From Amia ocellicauda (taxonomy: Eukaryota > Chordata > Actinopteri > Amiiformes > Amiidae), in assembly GCF_036373705.1 (NCBI RefSeq), contig NC_089854.1, positions 23,352,339-23,416,338 of the forward strand: DNA of 64,000 nt, written 5' to 3'. The notes beneath the pieces are model-generated. The model worked only from the letters and a program-made list of their open reading frames with translations. It made no database searches and had not been told where the DNA came from. A program made the translations under genes and the position numbers. Shown here piece by piece: positions 1 to 16,000 of this stretch. Numbering within the stretch: position 1 is the first letter of the stretch; each line of letters opens with the position of its first letter.

Positions 1-242
1 AACACACTGCACAACAAGAAGTATGTCTGGGCTTTAAAAGTTTGAGTAAAGCTGTTTCCCAAACTCCTTTTGCAATATTCCTTAATTATTTAATATAAAC
101 ACCACCTGAAGTTATAGTCATGTGAAGCGGTAAGAACACAACAATTTATATTCTTGGAAAATCAATAATCCTCTAAAATATCACTGTACAGAGGCCATCG
201 CAGAAATAAACTGTTGCCTGCATACCAAAAAACTATAACATA
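1..242. other. Unassigned AT-rich left flank
   Basis: I see no coding exon, RNA gene or recognisable repeat here. The stretch ends in the TA dinucleotide (241-242) that forms the target-site duplication of the neighbouring Tc1-like element. Confidence 0.5.
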
Positions 243-1688
243 CAGTTAGGTTCATATATATTTAGACAAGGACACAATTTGCATCATTTTGGTTCTGTAT
301 GCCAACACAATGGATTTGAAAGGAAACAATCAAGAGTAGACTTTCATCTTTAATTTGAGGGTAGTTACATTCAAATTGGATGAGCGGTGTAGGAATTACA
401 CACATTTTTTAGATGTGGTCCCCCCAATTTTAGGGGCTCAAAAGTATTTGGACAAACTAACAAAATCATGAATTAAATTGTGAGTTTCAATACTTGGTTA
501 CAAATCCTTTGCAAGTCAATGACTGCCTGAAGTCTGTAACCCATAGACATCACCAGCTGCTGGGTTTCTTCCCTGGTGATGCTCTGCCAGGCCTGCACTG
601 CAGCTGTCTTTAGTTCCTGCTTGTTCTTGGAGTGTTTTGCCTTCAGGAAGTGAAATGCATGTTCAATTGGATTCAGGTCAGGTGATTGACTTGGCCATTG
701 CAGAACATTTCACTTCTTTGCCTTAAAAAAGTCTTGGGTTACTTTCGCAGTATGCTTCAGGTCATTGTCCATCTGTACTGTGAAGCACCGACCAATGAGT
801 TTTGAAGCATTTGGCTGAATCTGAGCAGAACTTATAGCCCTAAATACATCAGAATTCATCCTGCTGCTTTCGTCAGCAGTCACATCATCAATAAATACAA
901 GGGAACCAGTTCCCATGACAGCCATACATGCCCATGCCATAACATGCTTCACAGATGAGGTGGTCTGCTTCAGATCATGAGCAGTTCCTTCCCTTCTCCA
1001 TACTCTTCTCTTCCCATCATTCTGGTACAAGTTGATCTTTGTCTCATCTGTCCATAGGATATTGTTCCAGAACTGTACAGGGGTCTTTAGATGTGTTTTT
1101 GGCAAACTCTAATCTAGTCTTTCTGTTTCCTGTTTATATCTTTAGGTAAAACCTCTGTATTTACTCTGGTGAAGTCTTCTCTTGATTGTTGACTTTGACA
1201 CAGATACGCCAACTCCTGGAGGGTGTTCTTGATCTGGCCAACTATTGTGAAGGGGTTTCTCCTCACCAGTGAAATAATTCTTCTGTCATCCACCACAGTT
1301 GTTTTCTGTGGTCTTCTGAGCCTTTTGGTGCTCACCAGTGCATTATTTCTTTTTAAGAATGTACCATATAGTTGATTTGGCCACACCTAATGTTTTTGCA
1401 ATCTCTCTGATGGGTTTGTTTTGATTTCTAAGGCAAAACTCACAATTGAATTCATGATTTTGTTAGTTTGTCCAAATACTTTTAAGCCACTAAAATTGGG
1501 GGTACCACATCTAAAAATGTGTGTAATTCCTACACCGTTCACCCACTTTGGATGTAACTACCCTCAAATTAAAGATGAAAGTTTAAACTTAAAGCACATC
1601 TTGATTGTTTCCTTTCAAATCCTTTGTGGCATACAGAACCAAAATGATGCAAATTGTGTCCTTGTCCAAATATTTATGGACCTAACTG
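243..1688 (-). mobile_element. Decayed Tc1/mariner element with long inverted repeats
   Basis: The ends are near-perfect inverted copies: the left starts CAGTTAGGTTCATATATAT and the right, reverse-complemented, starts CAGTTAGGTCCATAAATAT. They are flanked by TA at 241-242 and 1689-1690, the Tc1/mariner target duplication. The inverted similarity extends well inward, to about 243-480 against about 1440-1688, far beyond the roughly 30 bp of a simple terminal repeat. The centre holds a broken transposase on the minus strand. The element is about 1.45 kb, a normal size for a full-length Tc1-like copy, so decay appears to be by point changes and frameshifts rather than a large deletion. Confidence 0.85.
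650..1400 (-). pseudogene. Tc1-like transposase relic
   Basis: Two minus-strand open pieces belong to one transposase. The piece at 1114-1386 carries the helix-turn-helix/linker region (motif RPQKTTVVDDRRI). The piece at 710-1105 carries the catalytic core: WTDETK with the first Asp and QMDNDLKHTAK with the second. The third catalytic block, [12 protein letters not shown], can be read just beyond it (about 655-700) in another frame. The frame breaks between blocks make the copy inactive. The internal relation of the pieces and the Tc1 block order are clear; the exact subfamily is not assigned. Confidence 0.85.
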
Positions 1689-1690
1689 TA

Positions 1691-2096
1691 TATATATATA
1701 TATACTTATACATATAAATGTAAATCATGTGTGTATATATAGAGAGAAAAGAGAGAGAGACAGTTTTAATGTAAAGCAATTTGCTTTACAGAATGTTGAA
1801 CAGCTGGCTTGTTGTGAATTAAGCTGAAAAATAAACTGTTAAACTATTACTGTCTCTGTCATCTGTCAGTCTGCTGCATTGCTGTCATCAGTCCCCAGCT
1901 GTAATTGAAATGTAAACAGACACTGAGGGGAGATGTGCAGAAAGGAGGGAAACAAAAAATGTTATTATGATAAATCACAGCAAAGGGAGAAGGAAGTGAT
2001 TGTCTTTGGCCAGCAGAGCCAAGCATCTGAGAGACCTATGAGAACTGGGGCACTGACAGGTGCAACACAGGGATTGAAATAGCTCGACCAGAAGGG
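1691..2096. other. Upstream flank of pvalef promoter
   Basis: The region begins with short TA and GA simple repeats (1689-1765) and continues as unique-looking sequence up to the TATA box at 2097. A CAGGTG E-box lies at about 2058-2063. No coding exon is visible. Confidence 0.4.
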
Positions 2097-2104
2097 TATA
2101 TAAG
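2097..2104 (+). promoter_or_regulatory. pvalef: TATA box, candidate pvalef promoter
   Basis: TATATAAG lies about 90 bases upstream of a strong splice donor (ctg|gtgagtg, donor at 2194) and on the same strand as the pvalef coding exons. A start site near 2128 would give a short non-coding first exon. The assignment to pvalef is inferred from orientation and the absence of another + strand gene; transcript data are not available. Confidence 0.45.
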
Positions 2105-2127
2105 ACACAGGACAGAGAGGAGCACTC

Positions 2128-2193
2128 AGAGCACACAGGGAGAGAAGACATTCCCAGGGTTTCTAACAACCAAGTATCTTGGTCACAGCACTG
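2128..2193 (+). other. pvalef: Putative non-coding first exon of pvalef
   Basis: This is the stretch between the expected start site 25-30 bases after the TATA box and the donor ctg|gtgagtg. It has no useful ATG. It would splice to the acceptor at 4841/4842, which has a long pyrimidine tract (ccctttccccctgtctccag) and lies 17 bases before the pvalef ATG. The 5' end is a guess. Confidence 0.4.
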
Positions 2194-6730
<4,537 letters not shown>

Positions 6731-7644
6731 ACCGGGTTGCACCGGGTTTTGGAATCAACCTTTCAGCATTCACACTGTGGGCTTGGCATCGCTTTGTGGG
6801 CAGTCATGGGTCCGGCTGCTGGGAGAGGGCAAGACATCCACTAACGCTTGTTAGATGTAGCTTGGCGAATGCAGTCTTACTATGTAAATATGTGCATTCA
6901 TTAAACAGTTCTGTGCGACCAAAGGTCAAGTTTGTTGTGTGCGACTGAACTTGTGACTGGAAATTTGAAGGCTTTTGCCAGACTCAAGGCCACTGAAATT
7001 AGGGATATGGAGCAAAACCAAACCAAAACGACACAAACAAATTGGAGGCAACGCTGTTGGCTGTCATCTCGAAAACAGGGTCGCATTTTCCCCCTGGAAA
7101 GGAAGTCAGTAAAGTGCTTACAACATACTTTGTTCTCCTTTATACCTGGCTCTATTATTCCTGTGTGCATGTAACATCCACTTACACCAACAGCTTTCGG
7201 TATCGCTTGCAATTATGAGATACAGAGGTAAACAAGAACGTAGAACAGATCTCTGACACATTTGTTTCCAACAATTAGTGTGAAGGCTTCAGTATTTGTC
7301 AAAAAATAAGGGAAGCCTAATGCAAGACACAGGAAATAAGTCTCTTTGTCACACTGTTTTTTCATATTAAACAAATGTTGGGCCTTTTATGTTTTGTTTT
7401 TCCATCTGTGACAATAAACCCTGGAAAAACAATTAACAAACACCGTTTCCTCTCATGGATATGCTGTTATAGAGCATTTCAAGTTTTCTCATCAAAGCAC
7501 TAAAAATGGTGTTCTAGATCGGGTATTTAAACTCACTATCTATTTGGGTATTTCAGCACTAGCAAAAAAGAAAAGTAGCAAACTTAACACAACACTTGAC
7601 TACTTAAAACAAAATAAACAAAAGACACCCATTTATTTTGATGT

Positions 7645-7686
<42 letters not shown>

Positions 7687-8930
7687 GACATTCTTAAAAA
7701 AGTCAAAGTTGCTCTGATGGTATACAATTACTAAAAATGATCATTGTGTAGTTATTCTTTCACTGCAGCCTAGCCCTGACAACTTGTAATCAGCTCAAGA
7801 TGACACACTGCCAAAATATGACTTTTTTTTTTTTTTTTTTTTTTAAGAGAAGGGATGAGTGGGTGGTTGGGATTGAGTGCTAATTGTTCAGTATTTCCTT
7901 GCCTTTATATTTTATGAAGAATTATGCTTGTCCTTTAGAAATACTGCAGAAATTATACTTTGGAGTTCCTTCACATTTCTTTGAGACATATCCTGATGGC
8001 TGTGCAGCTTTTTAATATGTACATTATTCTTTGTTACATGAATCTTAGTATCTATATTCAACGACTGAAGTCATTTGTGTAAATGTTATATAATTTGTCA
8101 ATAAAACACTGTGGATAAAGCTTCTCTTTTTTCAGTGGTTAATCACTTCTGTTCTGTACAGTAAATCACAAACACATTGACACAAACAATCATAATCACA
8201 TACAGACACGATTAAAACAGGGCAAACATAAAGATACAATTTGCAACCAGATTAAACTAGTTCCAGTCAGCTAACATATGGACGGAGTGTGTTTATTGCA
8301 GCTCTTTTACTTGAAACCGGATGATAGGACAGGATACACACTGACAAGAAATAAAACATAAAAAATGCGGATGTGATGTGGATTAAAAAAAGATTCTCTC
8401 TGAAACATCCATATGAAGACATTCATGTCCAAAAACTCAAAGTGTTGCTTGCTCCCTGTAGTAAAAGTAAGAGCTGATACTTCGGGAGGCAGACTCCAAC
8501 AATCCTCACTATTTAAAAAACAAATCTCCAGAGGTCCATACATGTTTTCTGCATAAAAGTCAGTTTCATTAGAACGGGTGTAATGAATGGACACATAACG
8601 ATGGAAGTGGACAGGAACACATCTAACATCAGCCCCCCAGAAGCAATCCATATCTAGGAGTGACGGTGGTGAGGTCCATCTGCTAACTCACAGACAAGAC
8701 AGCTAAGTGACAAGAACAAAAGTCACTCTCTTGTGAATAAAAAAATAATTTAATGTATAAAAATATATATTAAATAAAATAGCTCAAGGTTTTTTCTGCC
8801 TGTCTCTTCACCCTTCACCCTCTGCAGGTTACAGGTTTCTTTTTTTTTTTTTTTACTTAATCTGGGCATCCGGCCAAAAGTCCCAGGACGGGAGGTTCTT
8901 GGCATTTCCATGGTGAGTGGCAGAGGATGC
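6731..8930. other. Convergent intergenic region (3' UTRs)
   Basis: The region lies between the pvalef stop and the sialyltransferase stop, so it should hold both 3' UTRs. A + strand AATAAA occurs at 7413-7418 and a minus-strand AATAAA (TTTATT on +) at 8292-8297. Either could be a poly(A) signal, but neither is proven. Simple repeats are a (TA)n run at 7649-7683 and a poly-T run near 7822-7844. I see no further exon. Confidence 0.45.
7649..7683. repeat. (TA)n microsatellite
   Basis: An uninterrupted AT dinucleotide run of about 17 units. Confidence 0.95.
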
Positions 8931-11900
8931 TCAGTTCCGCATGTACAGCGTTATGATACCGGCAGTGTGGAGCTGCTGCCATAAGCTCATCTCCATGCGC
9001 ATGTCGTGATTGACATAGAAGGCCACCTCATGGTAGGAGCTGTCGTAGTAGTGGTTGGAATATTTCTTGTAATCAGGCGTCATAAAGCCGTAGGCGCTCA
9101 CCTTTAAGAGGACAAAGAAGGGGGGGGGGGGGGGGATTAGAAAAATAATAAAGACAGAGTTCTTGCCTGCCTCTCATCTCCCTGTGTCTTGTTTTGCATT
9201 TCCCACAAGAATACAAAATGTGAAATTCAAGGACTACTGTCTGTCCTACTCTCAATCCAACTATGTACAGTTTAACTATTGGAATACAGGGAAAATATAT
9301 CGATCCCACTTACAGGATCTGTGAGGATGCAACGTGAAAAAGGACCTCATATCTTGGCAAAGACCAGAGAACTGTAAAGAATTGCCTTCGATTGATAATA
9401 TATGTTAAAATATATATAAATATTCTGCACAATTCCTCAACTCCTGACACATGCTCCTTCACAGCCCCTTACCTGGTCACATGTGTGCACAGCTGCCAAC
9501 AGCATAACGGCCCCCGTCGATGGGCGGTACAAATTTTTATATTTTGTTTTTAAGATATTTGATCGTAGGAACCTGCAGAATACATACACATACAATTCAC
9601 AGGTGAGTACATATCATGTATACAGAGTTACAGCTTAATTGACTAGGCTACAATAATTTTAATTCCAATCTTTTATGTCTGATCGTTTGACTTTCAGGCT
9701 GCAATCAGCAGTTTTTCCAAGCAAAATAGATAATAAATCATGTAACAATTCTATAAAACAGATTCCTATATTAAATGTTCATTATGATTCAGTGAACACA
9801 CACCTCCTGTGAATTATTTAATTAAGCTTACTACAAAGAATATACATTAAGAGTAATTGTATAAAGTATTATAAAATTAAGAATTTAAATTGCAAATGGA
9901 GACAAAATTAAGATGCATTAAATACACATACACACACAGTATGTGTACACATATACAGAACTCAATATACACTCACCTAAAGGATTATTAGGAACACCAT
10001 ACTAATACTGTGTTTGACCCCCTTCGCCTCCAGAACTGCCTTAATTCTACGTGGCATTGATTCAACACGGTGCTGAAAGCATTCTTTAGAAATGTTGGCC
10101 CATATTGATAGGATAGCATCTTGCAGTTGATGGAGATTTGTGGGATGCACATCCAGGGCACGAAGCTCCTGTTCCACCACATCCCAAAGATGCTCTATTG
10201 GGTTGAGATCTGGTGACTGTGGGGGCCAGTTTAGTGCAGTGAACTCATTGTCATGTTCAAGAAACCAATTTGAAATGATTCGAGCATTGTGACATGGTGC
10301 ATTATCCTGCTGGAAGTAGCCATCAGAGGATGGGTACATGGTGGTCATAAAGGGATGGACATGGTCAGAAACAATGCTCAGGTAGGCCGTGGCATTTAAA
10401 AGATGCCCAATTGGCACTAAGGAGCCTAAAGTGTGCCAAGAAAACATCCCCCACACCATTACACCACCACCACCAGCCTGCACAGTGGTAACAAGGCATG
10501 ATGGATCCATGTTCTCATTCTGTTTACACCAAATTCTGACTCTACCATCTGAGTGTCTCAACAGAAATCGAGACTCATCAGACCAGGCAACATTTTTCCA
10601 GTCTTCAACTGTCCAATTTTGGTGAGCTTGTGCAAATTGTAGCCTCTTTTTCCTATTTGTAGTGGAGATGAGTGGTACCCGGTGGGGTCTTCTGCTGTTG
10701 TAGCCCATCCGCCTCAAGGTTGTACGTGTTGTGGCTTCACAAATGCTTTGCTGCATACCTCGGTTGTAACGAGTGGTTATTTCAGTCAAAGTTGCTCTTC
10801 TATCAGCTTGAATCAGTCGGCCCATTCTCCTCTGACCTCTAGCATCAACAAGGCATTTTTGCCCACAGGACTGCCGCATACTGGATGTTTTTCCCTTTTC
10901 ACACCATTCTTTGTAAACCCTAGAAATGGTTGTGCGTGAAAATCCCAGTAACTGAGCAGATTGTGAAATACTCAGACCAGCCCGTCTGGCACCAACAACC
11001 ATGCCACGCTCAAAATTGCTTAAATCACCTTTCTTTCCCATTCAGACATTCAGTTTGGAGTTTAGGAGATTGTCTTGACCAGGACCACACCCCTAAATGC
11101 ATTGAAGCAACTGCCATGTGATTGGTTGGTTAGATAATTGCATTAATGAGAAATTGAACAGGTGTTCCTAATAATCCTTTAGGTGAGTGTATAGGAGAAT
11201 GAAACAAAACATTTTTGAAAAGCATGTCTTGCTGATTTGAATTCATGGTTTTTACCTGTTTGTGATGTAGCGGATGAAGTCTGGGTGATACATTTTGAAT
11301 TTCTTTGCTGTGACATGCTCCCCAAAGTATGTTGGTGGGCTGAGGTGAGAGGGTATGAATAACATAAAATATTGTTTGATAGCAGCAGCAATTTGTTGGT
11401 CAACATCTACTCCTCTTATAATTTTTAATCACATTATAAATGGTGGCCCCTGCTGCTGCAGATGACATACAATGTATTTTGCCCCCATTAGCAAACCGGA
11501 TTCAGTGAAACAGAAGAGATATGGATGAAATTTGACAATGCTGAACAAACCAATTTCTAGATTAATGGAAGTTTAGTCTGCGGGATGTTCTTCTAGTCTG
11601 TTACCAGGAACAAAACTGACACCAGTTCTCCCTTTTAAAGTTATAAAAAAATCTTACTTCTTAGAACGTTCTGGTCCCTTCTCTATGGGCGTGTGGGTGA
11701 CTGCAGCCCTCAGCAGGATGTAGTCACGGTCATGGTCTGGCAGGAAGATGTACCTAGTCTCCTAATAAGAGCCACAGAACAGAACAAGGAACAAGGATCA
11801 TTGGAATCAGCACAGACAGAGCAGCATCTTGACTCAATGCCAAGGCCCATAGCTATGAAACATGGAAATTATCAGTAAACTAAAGCTTTAAGCAATGAGT

Positions 11901-12955
11901 AAATAAAGACAGCTGTTCCTTATCTCTGGGACCTACCTCAGCCAGGGGCAGCCCCTTGAACCCTTCACTAGCATAGCTACGCAAAGAGTTCTGCATGGTG
12001 TTGGTGGAAAACGTATAGAAGGACGTCCGGTTTCCTACATCCTCCTCAAACCCTTTGATCACAGCCCCGTTTGTTCTACAACAATCCAAAGAAAAACACG
12101 ATCAGCATTTCATCCACCTGTGAGATCGTTCTCGGGATGGTCATTTAGTTTAGGAATGTTATGAAATGTTTTGTAACGTTTTTACTTTAAAGGCCAAATG
12201 TTTCTGAAATTGGCAAAAGGTTTACTGATGAGTGATGGACAGTGTTATCAATTAATTATCGATTGATTATATGGTCCTGTACCTGATGAGTGTGCACTAA
12301 TGACCCTAATTCATTAGAAAAAAACTCTCGCCATCTATAGAAAACAAGCCCCCTCTTCGTGGCAATAGATTTCATGATCGGGTGGCTATATATACCTGAA
12401 GATGTAGTCATGCTGGTCAATCTCCCTGCCCTTCTTGGAGTTATTCAGTATCCCACCATTTCCCACCACCGCACAGCGGATACACGGCGATCGGGCAGGC
12501 CTGCTCTCCCAGTCATCGAACATGCGCAGATTGTCCATAGTGTTGAGGACAGACAGAGACTGCACCAGAGCTGGGGAGGATTGCACAGATTGAAGAGAAG
12601 GGAGAAGGCCTGGTAGTTCACATCAACATTCAGAAGATAACAGGATACCATATCTCAAAAAGACTCAAGTTATCTGTAAAGAGCTGTGTTTGTATAGAGG
12701 ATGTACAGGTTATAATTGAGCAAATCAGTATAATAAAGAGAGTACACAATGTGAAAGACTGGAATAAGCTCACTACACTTCATTAAAAAGAAAAATTATA
12801 GAAATAAAAATGGATCTAAACAAGACTGTTTATAATGCTGAATTCTACATTTGTTTGGCTGAGAAGTATTTATAGTAATGCATCACATTTGTGTGTGTCA
12901 GCAGAAAGGAAGTGTGTTTAGTTCCAAATCAGACTTAACTTAAATGAGAGATAGC

Positions 12956-13001
<46 letters not shown>

Positions 13002-16000
13002 GAGGTCATGACAACTATAAATCCTGGTCTTCAAACTCTTTAGGAAAATGACTTACTGTCAAAAGACAGCGCACCCCAGCCAAAGGCTCCATAGTAGTGC
13101 CGCAGCCTCTGGTACTCCTGGTTGGTGGCGTGTTTCTTCCACTGCAGGACAGGGACCGACACCAGGAACTTCTCCTTGAAACCGCTTTTCAAAAACCTGC
13201 TCCGAATGCTGTCTGCGCATTTCTGAGGGGGAGATGTTGGAAGAAAACAAATAAAAAAGGAAAGCCTGTTGTTGCTTGGGCATGATGTAGGAATTTTACC
13301 CTTTCTTCTTGTACTTCACCTCCGCCCCTACAATTAGGATGACCGTCGCTGTTCGCCTCTCTCTTAACCCTGTTGACACGTGTCCTAAAAATGTCTGGAA
13401 TTTCCTTTACAGGCTAGAGAACAGGCACTGAAACATCAACAAATGACTGAAGAACCCAGTCTTGATGTACAGAGGATACATTTATTTATTTTACATGTCA
13501 GGCCTGAGAGGCTCTGACATGGAAGCTCTCCACCTGAGCAGAGTCTCTCTCTGGACAGCAGAAGTTAACAGCTTTTATACAATCCATGACAAGTGGCCAT
13601 TGTCTGTGGCCAGGGTCAGTCACAGGTTTCCCAAAGTGTTGTCTTGAGGTCAGGTCCCTGACCCTTGTAATGTTTGTGGTTGCCTTCCTGAGGAGGGGGG
13701 TTATCATGGAAGCAGGTTTTTTTCCTGTTATGGCATACAAACTGCCCAATCTCACAGTTTTCTTTAACAATGGACAATGAGGTAATCATTCACTGTAATG
13801 TAACATCTTCAGCCTTGAGAGAAGAACAGGAAACCACAAACAAACACTAAGCAAACTGGTATCTGTGGGCTATTTATCTTTTTGGGTGTTCCTCTTATCA
13901 TAATAAACAGAAGTCAAAGTGGAGAGAAGAATGTCTAGAGGGTATGCCCTGAACATCTAGCTAGCTCGATAAATCAACTTTGCTCGGTCTGCAGACAATA
14001 AAAGTAGCCTGTTTGAATAGTGATACCTGCTGTTTTCCATGCAATGGTAAAGTGATAAACAATTCTGACAGTAATTACATATATAAGAGAAAAAGGCATT
14101 TTTTATGAATACCTGGCATGTATCTTATTTTGAAGAAAGGTTAACAACCAGGTCTTTATAATTTACTTTATTTGTTAATGGTCGCAGTAACCGAAACATG
14201 AAGCAATGCAAATGTAATGACTAATCTCCCTTCTGTCTCTTGTTGCCAGATTCTTGTACATCCTTCGGAGAGGCTTGTGCTTGTTTCAAACTTTCCATTC
14301 TGATTTCTATTTCTTGGAGTGGGTGGGAGGCTCAGAGAAGCAAGGTTATTTTAGTTTGTGGCTGCTTGTATTCAGGGGAGCTACTTGCCCTTGGATGCCC
14401 AAGCACTACCGAGAGGTCTTTTAAAAAAGCTTTCCTATGAAATGTGAGCAATAGAGAAATAAAATACTAATTCAATTCTTAGTTACCCAAGTAGAACAGC
14501 AAGGATTAAGGCTATCAAGCACTGGAATGAAAGGGAAATGACCAAGCAGCACAATTGCTCCTTTCAATGGCTGATCTCAGCAGAAGGGCCCTCTGTGGCG
14601 CTGAAAGCAGCACTTATGCCGGGATCTAATAATAACAGATTCAATGATGATAATTCTCCATTGCAGACAGAAATGTTTATTTAACAGTGTTTGAGAAACA
14701 AGAGATGTCAGTTGCTCATTGTTGTTGTTGTGCAGTTGTTCATGTTTGTGTGGGGGTGGGTGGGGGGGTTGTTTTTTATTCTCATTACATCATGCGGCTT
14801 TGGAGCATTCTTTTCATGTGATCCTATCAACTTTAGTTCCTTGGTGACATGATTTCATTTTCTTGGTCATGTACCATGGTGACAAACACACCCAATTGTG
14901 ATGATTGGAAAGCACAGATAGTCAATGTGATGCAGATGTTCATAATTTTCCATCTTCCTCATTAGGATTATAGGAAACACAAGATTACAGTCCTTGGAAT
15001 CTGTGTGAAACATCTGCACAAGAGCCGATGAGTAAGGATTGCTGCTTGGCAGATATTTTTGTTTTCTAGGCCATTAGTCTTTTGTTCTATGTGGAGAACA
15101 CCAGATTATCATCTCTCCACATCAACTGACTTTGGCAACTACACTTTCTTCCCTGCAAAAACTTTTTTTCAATAAAAAAGTTTATCATCTCAGCTGTATG
15201 TGGCGCCAAATGTAAAACAGCAATTTTTTTTTTTCAAGTGTCATTTTTCTCACATTTAACTTTAAATCTTGTGTTTTTTTCAGAGATTTATAAATATTTC
15301 GTTTTTTTTAATAAATACTTAAATAAATGCAATGAAAATAAATATTTATAGTTTGATTAAATATTTAGCTAAATCCTAAATATGGGCTTTGCAAACTAAA
15401 CATTTAACTTTGAAATGAATATTTAAATGTAAAATATAAATGTAAATGTTAAATATAAATATAAATGTTAAATGTAAAAGTTAAATATAAATGTGAAATA
15501 TAAATGCTAATATGAATATAAATGTTAAATAAGGAGTTTGCAAAATAAATATATAGCTAACATGCAAATACAGCCCCACCCCTCTGGTCAGTCAGCCTCT
15601 CACAGCAGTGGGGGGGCATGATGCCTTAACTGGTGGCAGTGCAGTGTATAATGTGTCTGTTATTAAGAGAGAGATCCTGTCCGCACACTGCACTGAAAGG
15701 AAACAAAGTCAGACATTTATTTCTTTGTGGAATCAGGTCTTAAAGGCTCAAGAGAAAAAAGCAGAATTTGTTTTTCCACCTCCATGTTTGACGGTGGGGA
15801 TGGTGTTCTTGGGGTCCTCCTCCAAACAAAAACGGCGAGTTGAGTTGATGCCAAAGAGCTCGATTTTGGTCTCATCTGACCACAACACTTTCACCCAGTT
15901 CTCCTCTGAATCATTCAGATGTTCACTGACAAACTTCAGACAGGCCTGTACATGTGCTTTCTTGAGCAGGGGGACCTTGCGGGCGCTGCAGGATTTCAGT

